DNA from: Variovorax sp. CF079
GTDB lineage: Bacteria; Pseudomonadota; Gammaproteobacteria; Burkholderiales; Burkholderiaceae_C
Reading direction: 5' to 3'
Assembly (NCBI RefSeq): GCF_900101545.1
Contig: NZ_FMZU01000022.1
Location: forward strand, 1-64,000
Length of the DNA stretch: 64,000 bases
A program made the translations under genes and the position numbers. Below, one piece after another: positions 10,101 through 16,966 of the stretch. The notes beneath the pieces are model-generated. The model was given only the letters and a program-made list of their open reading frames with translations. It searched no databases and had not been told where the DNA came from. Each line of letters opens with the position of its first letter. Position 1 is the stretch's first letter.

Positions 10101-12188
10101 TACCGCGGTTCGTGGCGAGGCATCCACAAGGCCGACCGCCACACGATCGAGCTGGAAGCAGAGACCTTGAGAACGAGGATGACGCAAATCCACAAGGAGC
10201 TCGGCGATGCGCTCGAGGCCAGCAGGACGGCCCACGCCAGCGATCCCGCGGCACGCGCGCGCGCCGACGACGCTGCCCACGCGGCCTATGCGCGCGACAT
10301 GGACGACCTGAGAACGAACCCGCCGGCCTCGCACCAGGTGCTGGAGGGCATCGGCGACAAGCTCGCAACCTCCAACACGCCCGTGGGCCGCGCGCTGCTG
10401 TCGGCGCGCATCGCGAGCTTCGCGTGGAGCAACTCGGGCGCGACGCGCCTGGTGCTGGACCCGATCTACGACACCACCGCCTGGGTCGATGGGCTGACAT
10501 CGGAGAAGGCGGTCGGGATGCCCGGGAGCATCTATTTCGCCTGGGCCAACAACACCGGCCTCGCCGCCTCGGTGGCCGCGAAGTTCGCGGAAGGCCAGAA
10601 GAACCGCCACGGCGTCGACCTGACCATCACGCACGATCCGGAAAGCCGGCAGAACCAGGTGCTGCGGACGCAGGCCCAGCAGCAGGCCCAGCAGCAGACG
10701 CCGGCGCAGGGCGCGGCAGCCACGCCGGCACCGGCGCCTTTCGTTCCCGTGGACCACAACGGCAAGCCCGTCAAGACCTACAAGAGCACCGAGAACCAGA
10801 ACGTCGTCTGGCGCTGGATCAAGGGGATGGGCAGCGTCGAGGCGGCGACGCACAACGGCCTGGACATCAACGGCAACCCGCTGCTGAAGCCGACCAAGTT
10901 CGCGCGCCTCGCGCAATGGTCCTCATGGGGCGATGCCAACGGCCTGATCTACATGACGGCAGGGACCGTGATCGAGGGCGTGCAGGCTGTCTCGAACGGG
11001 CAGTATCTCCATGCGGCCCTGGTTGCGGGCAAGCTGGTTGGCGAGGTCATCTCCTTCCGCGGCTTGCAGCAGGACTACCAGGGCGAGCTGAGGAGCAGGC
11101 ACGGAAAGGGCGCCGACGTCTATCACTCCGACCTCGTGCCGACTTTCAACGCGCCGCTGGGCAATGCCAAGCGTCCGGGGAGCAGCACCGCGGCACCGGC
11201 CACGAATGCAGCGCCCGGCGCGCCAGTGCCCGTGGTAGCGCCGAAGACCAAGCCTGATGCGGTGATCAGGAAAGGATTGCCTCCCATGGTCAAGCTGGCG
11301 ATCGGCGTGCCGCTGATCGTCGGGTTCGAGGAGTTGTTGATGCTGTTGCGCGAGAAGGAGGACGCCGCGCGCAAGGCCGGGACGCCACCGCCGGTGCCTG
11401 CTCCCACGCCTGCACCGTCGCCAACGCCAACACCGAGTCCTACACCCACGCCGTCACCCACGCCGTCACCCACGCCGTCACCCACGCCATCACCGACGCC
11501 GTCACCGACGCCATCACCGACGCCGTCACCGACGCCATCGCCGACGCCGTCACCGACGCCATCGCCGACGCCGTCACCGACGCCATCACCGACGCCATCA
11601 CCGACGCCGTCACCCACGCCGTCACCCACGCCATCACCGACGCCATCACCGACGCCATCACCCACGCCATCACCCACGCCGTCACCGACGCCGTCACCCA
11701 CGCCATCACCCACGCCGTCACCCACGCCGTCACCGACGCCGTCACCCACGCCGTCACCGACGCCGTCACCCACGCCGTCACCGACGCCGTCACCCACGCC
11801 GTCACCCACGCCGTCACCCACGCCGTCACCCACGCCGTCACCGACGCCGTCACCGACGCCGTCACCCACGCCGTCACCCACGCCGTCACCCACGCCGTCA
11901 CCGACGCCGTCACCGACGCCGTCACCGACGCCCCCCCTGGTCATGCCGCCTCGCTCGACAAGGCAACTGCTCGATGCGTCGTTCATGCTCTCGCCAGGCG
12001 CGCAGCCCTTGGCCGTATCGGAACTGCTTGCGACGACGCCCGAGGCGCCGACACCGCGCAGCGTCGGCTCGCCACCCCACGCCGCGCTGGCGCAGCTTTT
12101 CAACCTGGAGGGAAATCCGCGCTCGCCGGCCCCGGCCGAGCTGGCCGATCGCCAGGTCGAGCCGAGTTCGCAGACCCAGGTCGCCTGA
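1191..12188 (+). CDS. Giant LysM-containing multidomain protein (putative type III-linked effector/toxin)
   Basis: A 3665-residue protein that starts 41 bases after sctU, with AAGGA before the ATG. Visible parts in order: a Gln-rich start; a long Ala/Glu/Gln coiled coil (about 45-240); a LysM module near 496-540 (VKPGDTVGELARAQGM); two LysM-like helical repeats with a shared DYQHDS motif (D413 and D659); a long helical region to about 1210; a Gly/Ala-rich hydrophobic stretch (about 1237-1280); an Asp-Gly-Ala repeat (about 1617-1654); a segment around LILGCNLSP (Cys1769); a kinase-like segment (about 1880-2035, DLQFLL at D2014 and NDP at D2029); and a papain-like segment (Cys2092, His2167, Asp2182). 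These are followed by Pro-Pro-Gln repeats (2411-2458), a hydrophobic region (about 2702-2745), a last hydrophobic helix (about 3366-3387), a Pro-Ser-Pro-Thr tail (about 3404-3583) and an 80-residue end. I do not recognise the full protein. Delivery through the adjacent secretion system is inferred only from position. Confidence 0.85.
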   Translation: MALMMLLDGGAVSRTAQQAAANQTAQQQQTQQPANSNNTGSSSAADAAAARAAQLQRELEALLEALRRAQEAAREARRREAEAQARLTQARQQLEDAQEQARNKPSEANNTAAHSMQQGYDLAEANAKKETAKLALEDRGVELAEARVAQKGEQQQSPDGRTSAQTDQELRSAEAAYGRAQTTSTAADTYARTEQEAQQAENHAASLEPPPGLPAQAYGKTDWDEINAARNEATRLRTEADAARGEYDDTQQTGQQTTAQQPLLFTTTTAATFTTSSGTDGVTSPTLLSYGNNNLLAQVSYGDDEPAPQYPLQPLLQVSPFPLPGAQTGSENPVEGLYAPPGTEQVSDTVAAIAQGKSVEEIARQRNVSTDQIISEAREAGVEITTTAANSGNGDVQTTTLKQGDVELSYYRDYQHDSLTVRGSYDDPAAPGGTRTIDAMQDSDGRIHHTVADPQTGEDVSVITDYEEGTETRIDFDDQGRRVETTTEMGAGPVTYEVKPGDTVGELARAQGMTEAEFLALNPNLENPNLIHPGDKLVVATSPTTVRVFNEDGSILETSTTGDGKQQVVYVSPEGERVTLAGEKSEQETQVEDIRKSIFEDGLTVAQVAANLQMSQSQVLALMEPGTVDVQEATSDNGDVQITTLFDPYSGEVVIERYDYQHDSMQRETIAGDTVFEVRQYDPETGTFSTVEMAGGVGYAQSLVDDRQQTANGIASEISDLDQEIRLWQKMGEDASELYEQRRVLSSQLEDAQAVVDIQQGKADQVATASDKATVITLAREFYEIQTNTRPGTEVHTKSTELLNEALGLIDQLSDMSVSADTNVDFLEADRDLQNATAAREEADAELEAQYQHWKETSWLWPGLDEEQIKEWKEQGAVPMGGWNRGYRTAEEADEAARKEFAQAQELWDEVDDSDSRPERLAWLRRNQALEDEANAQIAYDEAAGAKGDADIAVRQHDIDALQEEKDAWVRENPDAYADAFPRQDELDAAEDDVTQLTIGGLLGQDDANFQRYLLTLPIGQRDTEERRQEALKTYQEDNWREQQELNNRITTLSNARRRRSIDASAAYIEQWGAKHPELWAQYEALGEPSPTSSVRAVEHRMEQREDILATPAGELLRPAIEAQQQAESEERRISTEDRARMQTDLDRINKGIDNHSFVRDGWSAMFGDTADDAQAYTEDQIAAAEQLDDDLNAGRITLQEYVGKRDALMGAYNIDSADWAQQLRDTDETWGTIDTAVRTVLAAGAALGVTLATGNIFAGAAAGMLVNEAYDLANDVGAMANGQALSNDGHVSLIGLGAGAIFTDDVTGKEVRMALKDKVIDGATNLVTGGGVAAGVKMSAAMTGRVVARGGTLNLGQRAAIGAGSQVVGQGVDGAGRVGVDTLQLAIEGKLGTPEGLERLRKSLANAGINVLFAPLGGSVSGAIRMDVLRPVTGVALQAMNDGAMNLGIAEISALMLEGRHMNTGELVAAGMGTLPGTITSIAFHPQRMATARGYVGHLGADDGEGSGAQRPLRDDVVNDAADDTVVPASFRTDDSADTADATNPARTEDAADVADTPVATSTPEAPAQPVVPPDPDIPAPASVTPTATVLVATAAASADRVLASAEAPGKPDASDGAEGADSADGADGRSDADDADGADGADGTDGADGADTAGASRDELSALAANRGRGFWRRSRGVDVNLIPTTPEFSRLRLAMERLKGVQDVPVVAGASVGVRVRDPGTGQESSQNWLLDADGHTPLAPSEAAQRIEAAGGLPEDGSAVLILGCNLSPEYLGLVGQHLGRPVLTNAEMVHVFNTFRGSRIETGPAFEPGKAPSRTSAKSIDVRAIRQPDGEILADPELVSTHARHMAPAVLADAEAVLRLSPEGAGIYRSPDDGTTMFWDGKSAEPVALDQAMGSQPFRSGSGVDAHALGKEWCVLVARGEPGALRERVALHEQLHAMFESHRPGFGDAHVVKMHGPIVLPDGRPALVARREPGSTRDSSYRQQVSTRTGPDLAEIMQVLDDSGMQVSDLQFLLTAEGKVMVNDPRAIYPREEGTRHVREQDYRFLARAVNAHSASSNPSWRVELGEAHGLDGIHGRVNTTDSMTACVNISVTIDRMLSAPGTRMSAVPSDAKTLADVRGLYGDPPIRRFDDSAATMDHLSRLPDGSRGFVVLGGDAGDTSHMINYAVRDGEVVLIDGLSGRNASRFDAPVVHVIETQNGAHPRVDHTVRSQDDIARALALADEPLPETWPQDLVAGRKTRFESNGAMRPPQVAGPDWADVAAEAPRLMADQEAAAQGGPAVQLAPHEQAWRQSLSSAMQNSVFVVSRVSGYDGAQVRAKRPDIFDNYTDAQAAAARLGGAYVHQVLAPAGRNRLAKVGHVEPADRRGATFVSAGGEVLGVGIPNIHFREWQSANAPAVHGAQTTTTPPQQAATTPPQQAAATPPQPAAATPPQPAATTPPQPAATTPPQPAATTPPAAQPPSTGPAPAFQGWQVTATSTGSVDFDLIIEGSQSFTAPRPGYAGPDNVANFDPRQQATQADADQTAYLVGANSPDGHQARSETLRSRLANYLRGRAPSAFGAPDYVAKRYAIPDDANQVLQGGAEDSFGAKHVFGTFKEAQAAAQQMARDRGRAQEVVRLVDAKLDLAAGVRNQRFTNGQTDGIIFVNADGSVNPVSIANRHTPNPHIPRAGDQFIDPRNDMSVTAKTYSFKQRWKVGLFSAATMIGTAGAAYTAMRFGGASLGWSTAAGASVATYAGTRDMFLRYAFDAFLYRGLAAGFKQGLKVRMQKHASPDHDNTFALIKEIADPDRQEAALTQLRTQLASGIARRGGIGRSDRAANRAAIETLRKDPNDAAALDTLTAAAYRRAGLPMVGARGRFNRIPPQLRTQYEQAMQDIRIKPTTPDEVQRVADAATLLDTAALVLRAQQQAGRLRGSMFVRNVPHEDRRRYRQAIDALAQNPADPQAMLTLQLVGLDRVQRMATHYRGSWRGIHKADRHTIELEAETLRTRMTQIHKELGDALEASRTAHASDPAARARADDAAHAAYARDMDDLRTNPPASHQVLEGIGDKLATSNTPVGRALLSARIASFAWSNSGATRLVLDPIYDTTAWVDGLTSEKAVGMPGSIYFAWANNTGLAASVAAKFAEGQKNRHGVDLTITHDPESRQNQVLRTQAQQQAQQQTPAQGAAATPAPAPFVPVDHNGKPVKTYKSTENQNVVWRWIKGMGSVEAATHNGLDINGNPLLKPTKFARLAQWSSWGDANGLIYMTAGTVIEGVQAVSNGQYLHAALVAGKLVGEVISFRGLQQDYQGELRSRHGKGADVYHSDLVPTFNAPLGNAKRPGSSTAAPATNAAPGAPVPVVAPKTKPDAVIRKGLPPMVKLAIGVPLIVGFEELLMLLREKEDAARKAGTPPPVPAPTPAPSPTPTPSPTPTPSPTPSPTPSPTPSPTPSPTPSPTPSPTPSPTPSPTPSPTPSPTPSPTPSPTPSPTPSPTPSPTPSPTPSPTPSPTPSPTPSPTPSPTPSPTPSPTPSPTPSPTPSPTPSPTPSPTPSPTPSPTPSPTPSPTPSPTPSPTPSPTPSPTPSPTPSPTPSPTPPLVMPPRSTRQLLDASFMLSPGAQPLAVSELLATTPEAPTPRSVGSPPHAALAQLFNLEGNPRSPAPAELADRQVEPSSQTQVA
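8421..8564 (+). repeat. 24-bp in-frame tandem repeat, six units, coding Thr/Ala-Thr-Pro-Pro-Gln units
   Basis: Six consecutive 24-base units of the form RCCACGCCRCCGCARSMRGCCGCG lie inside the giant gene and encode TPPQQAAT/TPPQPAAT units. The last two units differ by a third-base change (CCACCG). The array forms a Pro-rich linker between the papain-like half and the following globular region. Recent duplication is suggested because adjacent pairs of units are identical. Confidence 0.85.
11436..11934 (+). repeat. 12-bp tandem repeat, about 40 units, coding a Ser-Pro-Thr-Pro tail
   Basis: A near-perfect array of 12-base units (ACGCCRTCRCCS) at the 3' end of the giant gene encodes continuous SPTP. 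Units vary only at wobble positions, in blocks (ACCG, ACCC, GCCG variants), which indicates expansion by slippage or unequal exchange. Every unit is a multiple of three, so copy-number change keeps the frame. The opposite strand is also open here (Gly-Asp-Gly-Val), but this follows from the repeat and is not a gene. Confidence 0.92.
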
Positions 12189-12204
12189 GAGCCGCGACGG
12201 ACGG

Positions 12205-13101
12205 CTATTCGACGATGCCGTTGCGCGCGGCCAGCGGCTGCAGCGCATCGAACGCCGAGAGCCGCCGGTACTCGCCGGGCACCACCGCGTAGGTGCTGAG
12301 GAAAGTCTTGTGCAGGTGGCTCTGGTCGCTGAAGCCGGCCGCGTGCGCCGCGTAGGTAACGCGCGCGCCGCCGGCGATCAGGTCGCGCGCGTACTCGATG
12401 CGATGGCCCACCAGCAACTCGTGCGGCGTGAAGCCCAACGCATTCCTGAAGCGGCGCTGCAGATGCACCGGATGCCAGCCGACTTCGCCCGCCAGGCCTT
12501 CCAGCGTGATGCGCTGGTGGAAGCCCGAGGCGATCGTTCGGTAGAGGCGATTCACCCGATCGTCGCCCGCATCGGTGAGCGCGAGTGGTGCGGCGCGCCC
12601 GTCGACCAGCGGTGGGTGAAGCGGGATCCATTGCGCGAGCCGGTCACGCACGAGCTGGCGGCCGGACGCAGCGGCATCGTCGCTTCCGCTGCGCTGCGCT
12701 TCGCGCAGCAGTGCATGGCACTCGATGAAGTCGCGCGCGGCCGAAGCTTGCGGAAAGAGCGCGATCTCCGCATCGCCTTCGACCGGCAGCGGCTCGCGCG
12801 ATGTGTCCGGGGGATTGACGCAGCGCGCCACCGCGAAGCTGCAGTACATCGCATCTTCGCGCCAAGGCGTTGTGCGTGCCTCGACCGAGTGCCACACCTG
12901 CGGCGCGATGCGCATCAGCGTGCCCGGTGGCACGACCGTCACGCCCCGGCTGGTGCGCAGATGCAGCTCGGTGTCGGATACCGAGAGCGCGAAGCCGAAG
13001 TGCCGGTGCGGCCGGATCTGGCCCTGGCGAAAGCGGTTGGCGGTGAACTGCAGGCCCGCGAGCTCAGCGTCGCGCCAGTAGCAGGAGTCAACGAGTTCCA
13101 T
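12205..13101 (-). CDS. AraC-family transcriptional regulator
   Basis: This 298-residue regulator has an N-terminal cupin-like ligand-binding half (PHRHFGFALSV near residue 35; VPPGTLMRIAPQVWHSVE near 60-75) and a C-terminal double helix-turn-helix of the AraC/XylS type. The C-terminal half includes ITLEGLAGEVGWHPVHLQRRF and AAHAAGFSDQSHLHKTFLSTYAVVPGEYRR (quoted as separate short pieces of the domain). A GTG at 13122 could add seven residues; I prefer the ATG at 13101, because the longer form would place the start codon against the conserved element at 13125. It is divergent from the ten-gene operon that begins at 13329 and is therefore its likely local regulator. It faces the end of the giant gene, 16 bases away. 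Confidence 0.88.
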   Translation of the reverse strand: MELVDSCYWRDAELAGLQFTANRFRQGQIRPHRHFGFALSVSDTELHLRTSRGVTVVPPGTLMRIAPQVWHSVEARTTPWREDAMYCSFAVARCVNPPDTSREPLPVEGDAEIALFPQASAARDFIECHALLREAQRSGSDDAAASGRQLVRDRLAQWIPLHPPLVDGRAAPLALTDAGDDRVNRLYRTIASGFHQRITLEGLAGEVGWHPVHLQRRFRNALGFTPHELLVGHRIEYARDLIAGGARVTYAAHAAGFSDQSHLHKTFLSTYAVVPGEYRRLSAFDALQPLAARNGIVE

Positions 13102-13124
13102 CGAAGGCCGAGTGCATTGCACCT

Positions 13125-13161
13125 TAAGAATTTACAAGGCGGAAAAGCCGCCCCTTGATAA
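13125..13161 (+). promoter_or_regulatory. Conserved element copy 1: TAAGAATTTACAAGGCG-N13-TTGATAA
   Basis: A 17-base sequence followed after 13 bases by TTGATAA. The same 17 bases, the same spacing and TTGGTAA recur at 27518-27554. Within this copy CAAGGCGG and CCGCC..CCTTG can pair as a hairpin around AAAA. The outer TTACAA and TTGATAA also form an imperfect dyad. It lies between the divergent AraC gene and the biosynthetic operon, so an operator or promoter element shared by the cluster is the simplest reading. TTTACA could serve as a -35 box, but no good -10 at 17 bases is seen. Confidence 0.6.
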
Positions 13162-13328
13162 CTTCACAGGCGTCGATTGCGATGCAGTCGATACACCGAT
13201 TCGAAGTGCACGAAGCATGCCAGTGCCGGACGAATCTGTGAAGCCGCGATGTCCAAAAACCCCCACGTCCGCGTGCCGGTTGCCGACGCTCGTGCGAACT
13301 GATCTTTTTTTGAGGACGGAGCAACCAG

Positions 13329-14906
13329 ATGAGATGGAGACAAGGCGGCCTGCGCGGCCTTCTGTGCGCAGCGCTGTTCGCATTCGGCGCGGGCCTCGCG
13401 CATGGGCAGGAATTGCGCATCGGGCTGAGCAGCAACCCCAGCACGGTGGACCCGCACTTCTACAACAACGACGCGGTGAGTGCGGTGGTCAACCACGCCT
13501 ACGAAACCCTGGTGGCGCTGGACCCCGACACCCGGTTGATCCCCGCGCTGGCCGCCTCGTGGCGCACGCTCGACGACACGACGTGGGAGTTCAAGCTGCG
13601 CGATGGCGTGAAGTTCCACGATGGCAGTGCATTGACGGCGGAAGACGTGATCTTCTCGCTCGACCGGCCCGCGACCATCACCAACAGTCCGAGCTCCTTC
13701 ACGACCTACACGCGCAGCATCACCGGGAAGAAGGCGATCGATCGGCTGACCGTGCAGCTGACGACCGCGACGCCGTCGCCGCTGCTGCCCAACGACCTCA
13801 CGCGCATCTTCATCGTGTCGAGGAAGCTGGCTGAGAAGGCGAGCACGGACGACTTCAACCAGGTCAGGCTCGACGCCGGCACCGGCCCGTTCAGGATCGT
13901 GAAGTTCACGCCGGGCTCGTCGGTGCAGTTCGCACGCTTCGACGACTACTGGGGCGCCAAGGCCGCGTGGTCCTCGCTCACGCTGCGCATGCTGCCCGCC
14001 GATTCGGCACGCATGTCTGCGCTGCTGTCGGGCGACGTGCAGCTGGTGGAGAACGTGCAGGCCAACCTGGTGCCGCAGTTTCGCCAGAACAAGGAACTCG
14101 CGGTCTTCGACAAGGTGTCGAGCCGCGTCATGTTCCTCTACACCGACCACCGCGACAGCTCGCCCTTCGTGACCGACAAGGAAGGCAAGCCGCTTCAGAA
14201 GAACCCGCTGAAGGACGCACGCGTGCGCCAGGCGATCTCGAAGCTGATCGATCGCAACGTGCTCGCCGAGCGCGTGCTCGACAAGCTCGGCGTGCCGACC
14301 GCCAACGTGGCCGCGCCCGGCATGTTCGGCTTCAATCCGGCATTGAAGCCGGAGGCGGTCGACGTCGCGGGCGCACGCAAGCTGCTGGCCGAAGCCGGCT
14401 ACCCCGAGGGCTTCGGCCTCACCATCTTCGGCCCTAACGACCGCTACATCAACGACGAGCAGGTGGTGCAGACCATCGGCCAGATGCTCACGCGCGGCGG
14501 CATCGCGACCAAGGTGCAGGTGTCGCCGATGTCGACCTATATCGGGCGCGCGTCGAAGAAGGAACTGGGCTTCGGCCTGCTCGGCTGGGGCGTCGGCGGC
14601 GGCGAGCCCGCCGGCGCGATGCGCGGCCTGCTCGGCACGGCCGACAAGGACAAAGGCATGGGCGCCATCAACTGGAGCAGCTACAGCAATCCGCAATTCG
14701 ACGCGCTTCTGACCGAAGCCATGCACACGGTCGACAACAAGAGGCGCGAGCAGCTGCTGCAGCAAGCCGCCGAGCTCGCGCTGAAGAAGGACTACGCGAT
14801 CATCCCGCTCTACAACCAGGTGGCGACCTGGGCGGCGCGCAAGGGCATCGCTTTCGTGCCGCGCGTCGACGAGTTCACGCTCGCGTCGCAGGTCCGGCCG
14901 GACTGA
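13329..14906 (+). CDS. Peptide-type ABC transporter substrate-binding protein (SBP family 5)
   Basis: A periplasmic binding protein of 525 residues, the usual length for the DppA/OppA class. Residues 1-26 form a Sec signal peptide, with probable cleavage after AHG. The mature start, ELRIGLSSNPSTVDPHF, and the later YPEGFGLTIFGPNDRYINDE region are typical of SBP_bac_5. It is first in an operon with two permeases and two ATPases, so it should capture the imported substrate: an oligopeptide, a modified amino acid or another small amide. Because biosynthetic genes follow in the same transcript, the ligand may be the cluster's own product or its breakdown product; this is inference. A 167-base leader without a gene separates it from the conserved element at 13125-13161. 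Confidence 0.93.
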   Translation: MRWRQGGLRGLLCAALFAFGAGLAHGQELRIGLSSNPSTVDPHFYNNDAVSAVVNHAYETLVALDPDTRLIPALAASWRTLDDTTWEFKLRDGVKFHDGSALTAEDVIFSLDRPATITNSPSSFTTYTRSITGKKAIDRLTVQLTTATPSPLLPNDLTRIFIVSRKLAEKASTDDFNQVRLDAGTGPFRIVKFTPGSSVQFARFDDYWGAKAAWSSLTLRMLPADSARMSALLSGDVQLVENVQANLVPQFRQNKELAVFDKVSSRVMFLYTDHRDSSPFVTDKEGKPLQKNPLKDARVRQAISKLIDRNVLAERVLDKLGVPTANVAAPGMFGFNPALKPEAVDVAGARKLLAEAGYPEGFGLTIFGPNDRYINDEQVVQTIGQMLTRGGIATKVQVSPMSTYIGRASKKELGFGLLGWGVGGGEPAGAMRGLLGTADKDKGMGAINWSSYSNPQFDALLTEAMHTVDNKRREQLLQQAAELALKKDYAIIPLYNQVATWAARKGIAFVPRVDEFTLASQVRPD

Positions 14907-14918
14907 GGCGGGCACGCG

Positions 14919-15929
14919 ATGCTGCAGCAACTCGACCATCTGCCTTCCGGCTTCGCCACCGCCTCGGCGCGCGACCTGCATCGCGTGCTGCCGGGCCCGA
15001 CGCTGATCCACCTGCCGGGCGAAGCGCAGTCGCCGCTCTTCGTCTCGATCCTGCTGCACGGGAACGAGGACGTGGGCCTGCATGCGCTGCAGTCCGTGCT
15101 GGCGACGCATGCGGCGAAGCCGCTGCCGCGCGCCTTGTCGATCTTCGTCGGCAACGTGGAGGCGGCCAAGGCAGGCGTACGCCGGCTCGACCACCAGCCC
15201 GACTTCAACCGCATCTGGACCTCGGCCCCGCCGGCAACGGAGTTCGAGCACATGGCCGCGGCCGTGCTGGAGGTCATGAAGCAGCGCGCGGTCTTCGCCG
15301 CGCTGGACCTGCACAACAACTCCGGCCGCAATCCGCTGTATTCCTGCTTCAGCGCGCTGGACGAGAAGCACCTGCGGCTGGCCCGCTGGTTCTCGCCGAT
15401 CGGGGTGCTGATCCACGCGCAGTCGTCGCTCGGCGCTGCGTTCGCGCCACTGTGCCCGACCATCACCTGCGAGTGCGGCGAGATCGGCAGCGCGCAGGGG
15501 GTGGTGCAGGCCGCGCGCCTGATCGAACGCTGCCTGCAAGCCACGCCCGAGAGCTTCGGCGCCGAAGCCGAGGCAGCGCCGCTGGACATTTTCCAGGCCT
15601 ATGCGGTGCTGAAGATCCCGGAATCGATCACGCTCTCCATCGACGGCGACGAGGCGGACATCCGGCTGCCCGCCGACATCGAGTCGATGAACTTCTGCAC
15701 GCTGCAGGCCGACCGCGTGCTCGCCACCACCGCCGCACACCTGGCCATCGAGCCACTGCAGGTGCGCGGCTTCGCCGACGAGCCGATCGAAGGCCTGTTG
15801 CTGCGCGACGGCGCCGAGCTCCGGCTGAAGGAGGGCGCCATCGCCGCCATGCTGACGCGCGACGTGCGCGCCATCCGCCAGGACTGCCTGGGCTACCTGA
15901 TGCAGCGCATCGCGCATCCGCCGGCCTGA
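14919..15929 (+). CDS. M14-type zinc hydrolase, AstE/AspA (succinylglutamate desuccinylase/aspartoacylase) family
   Basis: This 336-residue protein matches the deacylase branch of the carboxypeptidase M14 fold. Zinc ligands are visible as His47 and Glu50 in HGNE and His132 in DLHNNSGRN. DFNRIW (95-100) matches the substrate-binding DLNR motif. Family members split N-acyl amino acids at an amide bond or remove C-terminal groups. The gene sits 12 bases after the binding protein and before the permeases, so the likely substrate is what the transporter brings in. No signal peptide is seen, so hydrolysis would be cytoplasmic. The exact bond cut is unknown. Confidence 0.85.
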   Translation: MLQQLDHLPSGFATASARDLHRVLPGPTLIHLPGEAQSPLFVSILLHGNEDVGLHALQSVLATHAAKPLPRALSIFVGNVEAAKAGVRRLDHQPDFNRIWTSAPPATEFEHMAAAVLEVMKQRAVFAALDLHNNSGRNPLYSCFSALDEKHLRLARWFSPIGVLIHAQSSLGAAFAPLCPTITCECGEIGSAQGVVQAARLIERCLQATPESFGAEAEAAPLDIFQAYAVLKIPESITLSIDGDEADIRLPADIESMNFCTLQADRVLATTAAHLAIEPLQVRGFADEPIEGLLLRDGAELRLKEGAIAAMLTRDVRAIRQDCLGYLMQRIAHPPA

Positions 15930-15948
15930 ACGAACCCACAGGACGCAC

Positions 15949-16926
15949 ATGCTCGCATTCGTGATCCGACGCCTGGCGCAGAGCCTGGTGGTCCTCTTCG
16001 CCATGTCGATCCTGGTCTTCGCCAGCGTCTACCTGATCGGCAATCCCGCGGACATCCTGATCAGCATGGACTCCGACCAGGCGGAGCGTGCGCGGCTCGT
16101 GGAATCCATGGGCCTGGACCGGCCGCTCCTGCTGCAGTACCAGCATTTCCTCTCGCGGGCGCTCCATGGCGATCTCGGGAAGTCCTTCGTGCACGGCGTG
16201 CCTGCCATCGCACTGGTGCTGGAGCGGCTGCCCGCCACGCTGGAACTGGCCTGCGTCGCCATGGCGATCGCGCTGCTGATCGGCATCCCGCTCGGCCTGT
16301 GGGCCGGTTTGCGGCCCGAATCGATGGCCGGCAAGGCCATCATGACCGGCTCGATCCTCGGCTTCTCTCTGCCCACCTTCTGGGTCGGCCTGATGCTGAT
16401 CGTGGTGTTCTCGGTACAGCTCGGCTGGCTGCCCGCCGGCGGCCGCGGGCCGACGCGCGAGTTGCTGGGCCTGCAGTTGTCGATGTTCAGCGCCGAGGGC
16501 CTGCGGCACCTGCTGTTGCCGGCGGTGAACCTCGCGCTCTTCAAGCTCGCGCTGGTCACGCGCCTCACGCGCGCCGGCACGCGCGAGGCGCTGACGCAGG
16601 ACTACGTGAGGTTCGCGCGCGCCAAGGGCCTGTCGCCCGTGCGCGTGGTCGGCGTGCACGTACTCAAGAACATCATGGTGCCGATCGTCACGGTGATGGC
16701 ACTGGAGTTCGGCGCGCTGGTGGCCTTCGCGGCCGTCACCGAGACCATCTTCGCGTGGCCCGGCGCAGGCAAGCTGATCATCGAATCCATCGGCCTGCTC
16801 GACCGGCCGGTCGTGGTGGCCTACCTGCTGATCGTGGTGTCGATGTTCACCTTGCTCAACCTGCTGGTGGACATCGCCTACTCGGCGCTCGATCCGCGCG
16901 TGCGGTTGAGCGACCAGGCCGCCTGA
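15949..16926 (+). CDS. ABC transporter permease, DppB type
   Basis: An inner-membrane permease of 325 residues with about six transmembrane segments. The N-terminal helix (MLAFVIRRLAQSLVVLFAMS) is characteristic of the DppB/GsiC subfamily. The EAA-type loop that contacts the ATPases is seen around YVRFARAKGLSPVRVVGVH. It pairs with the following DppC-type permease to form the channel of the importer. Spacing to the hydrolase gene is 19 bases. Confidence 0.94.
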   Translation: MLAFVIRRLAQSLVVLFAMSILVFASVYLIGNPADILISMDSDQAERARLVESMGLDRPLLLQYQHFLSRALHGDLGKSFVHGVPAIALVLERLPATLELACVAMAIALLIGIPLGLWAGLRPESMAGKAIMTGSILGFSLPTFWVGLMLIVVFSVQLGWLPAGGRGPTRELLGLQLSMFSAEGLRHLLLPAVNLALFKLALVTRLTRAGTREALTQDYVRFARAKGLSPVRVVGVHVLKNIMVPIVTVMALEFGALVAFAAVTETIFAWPGAGKLIIESIGLLDRPVVVAYLLIVVSMFTLLNLLVDIAYSALDPRVRLSDQAA

Positions 16927-16966
16927 CGCGCAAGGTCCCCCCGAACTCCAACCACACACATCCACC

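Noticed and set aside
3669..10916. A very long open frame on the minus strand (about 2400 codons) opposite the giant gene
   Set aside because: It is an antisense shadow of a GC-rich gene. The protein is dominated by Arg, His, Val and Gly with no domain, and the + strand frame has clear motifs. Other long minus-strand frames at 1092-3578, 13164-16004 and 21734-24487 were rejected for the same reason.
11440..11925. Minus-strand frames coding Gly-Asp-Gly-Val or Val-Thr-Ala repeats
   Set aside because: They arise only from the 12-base tandem repeat read backwards; no start signal or other coding support.
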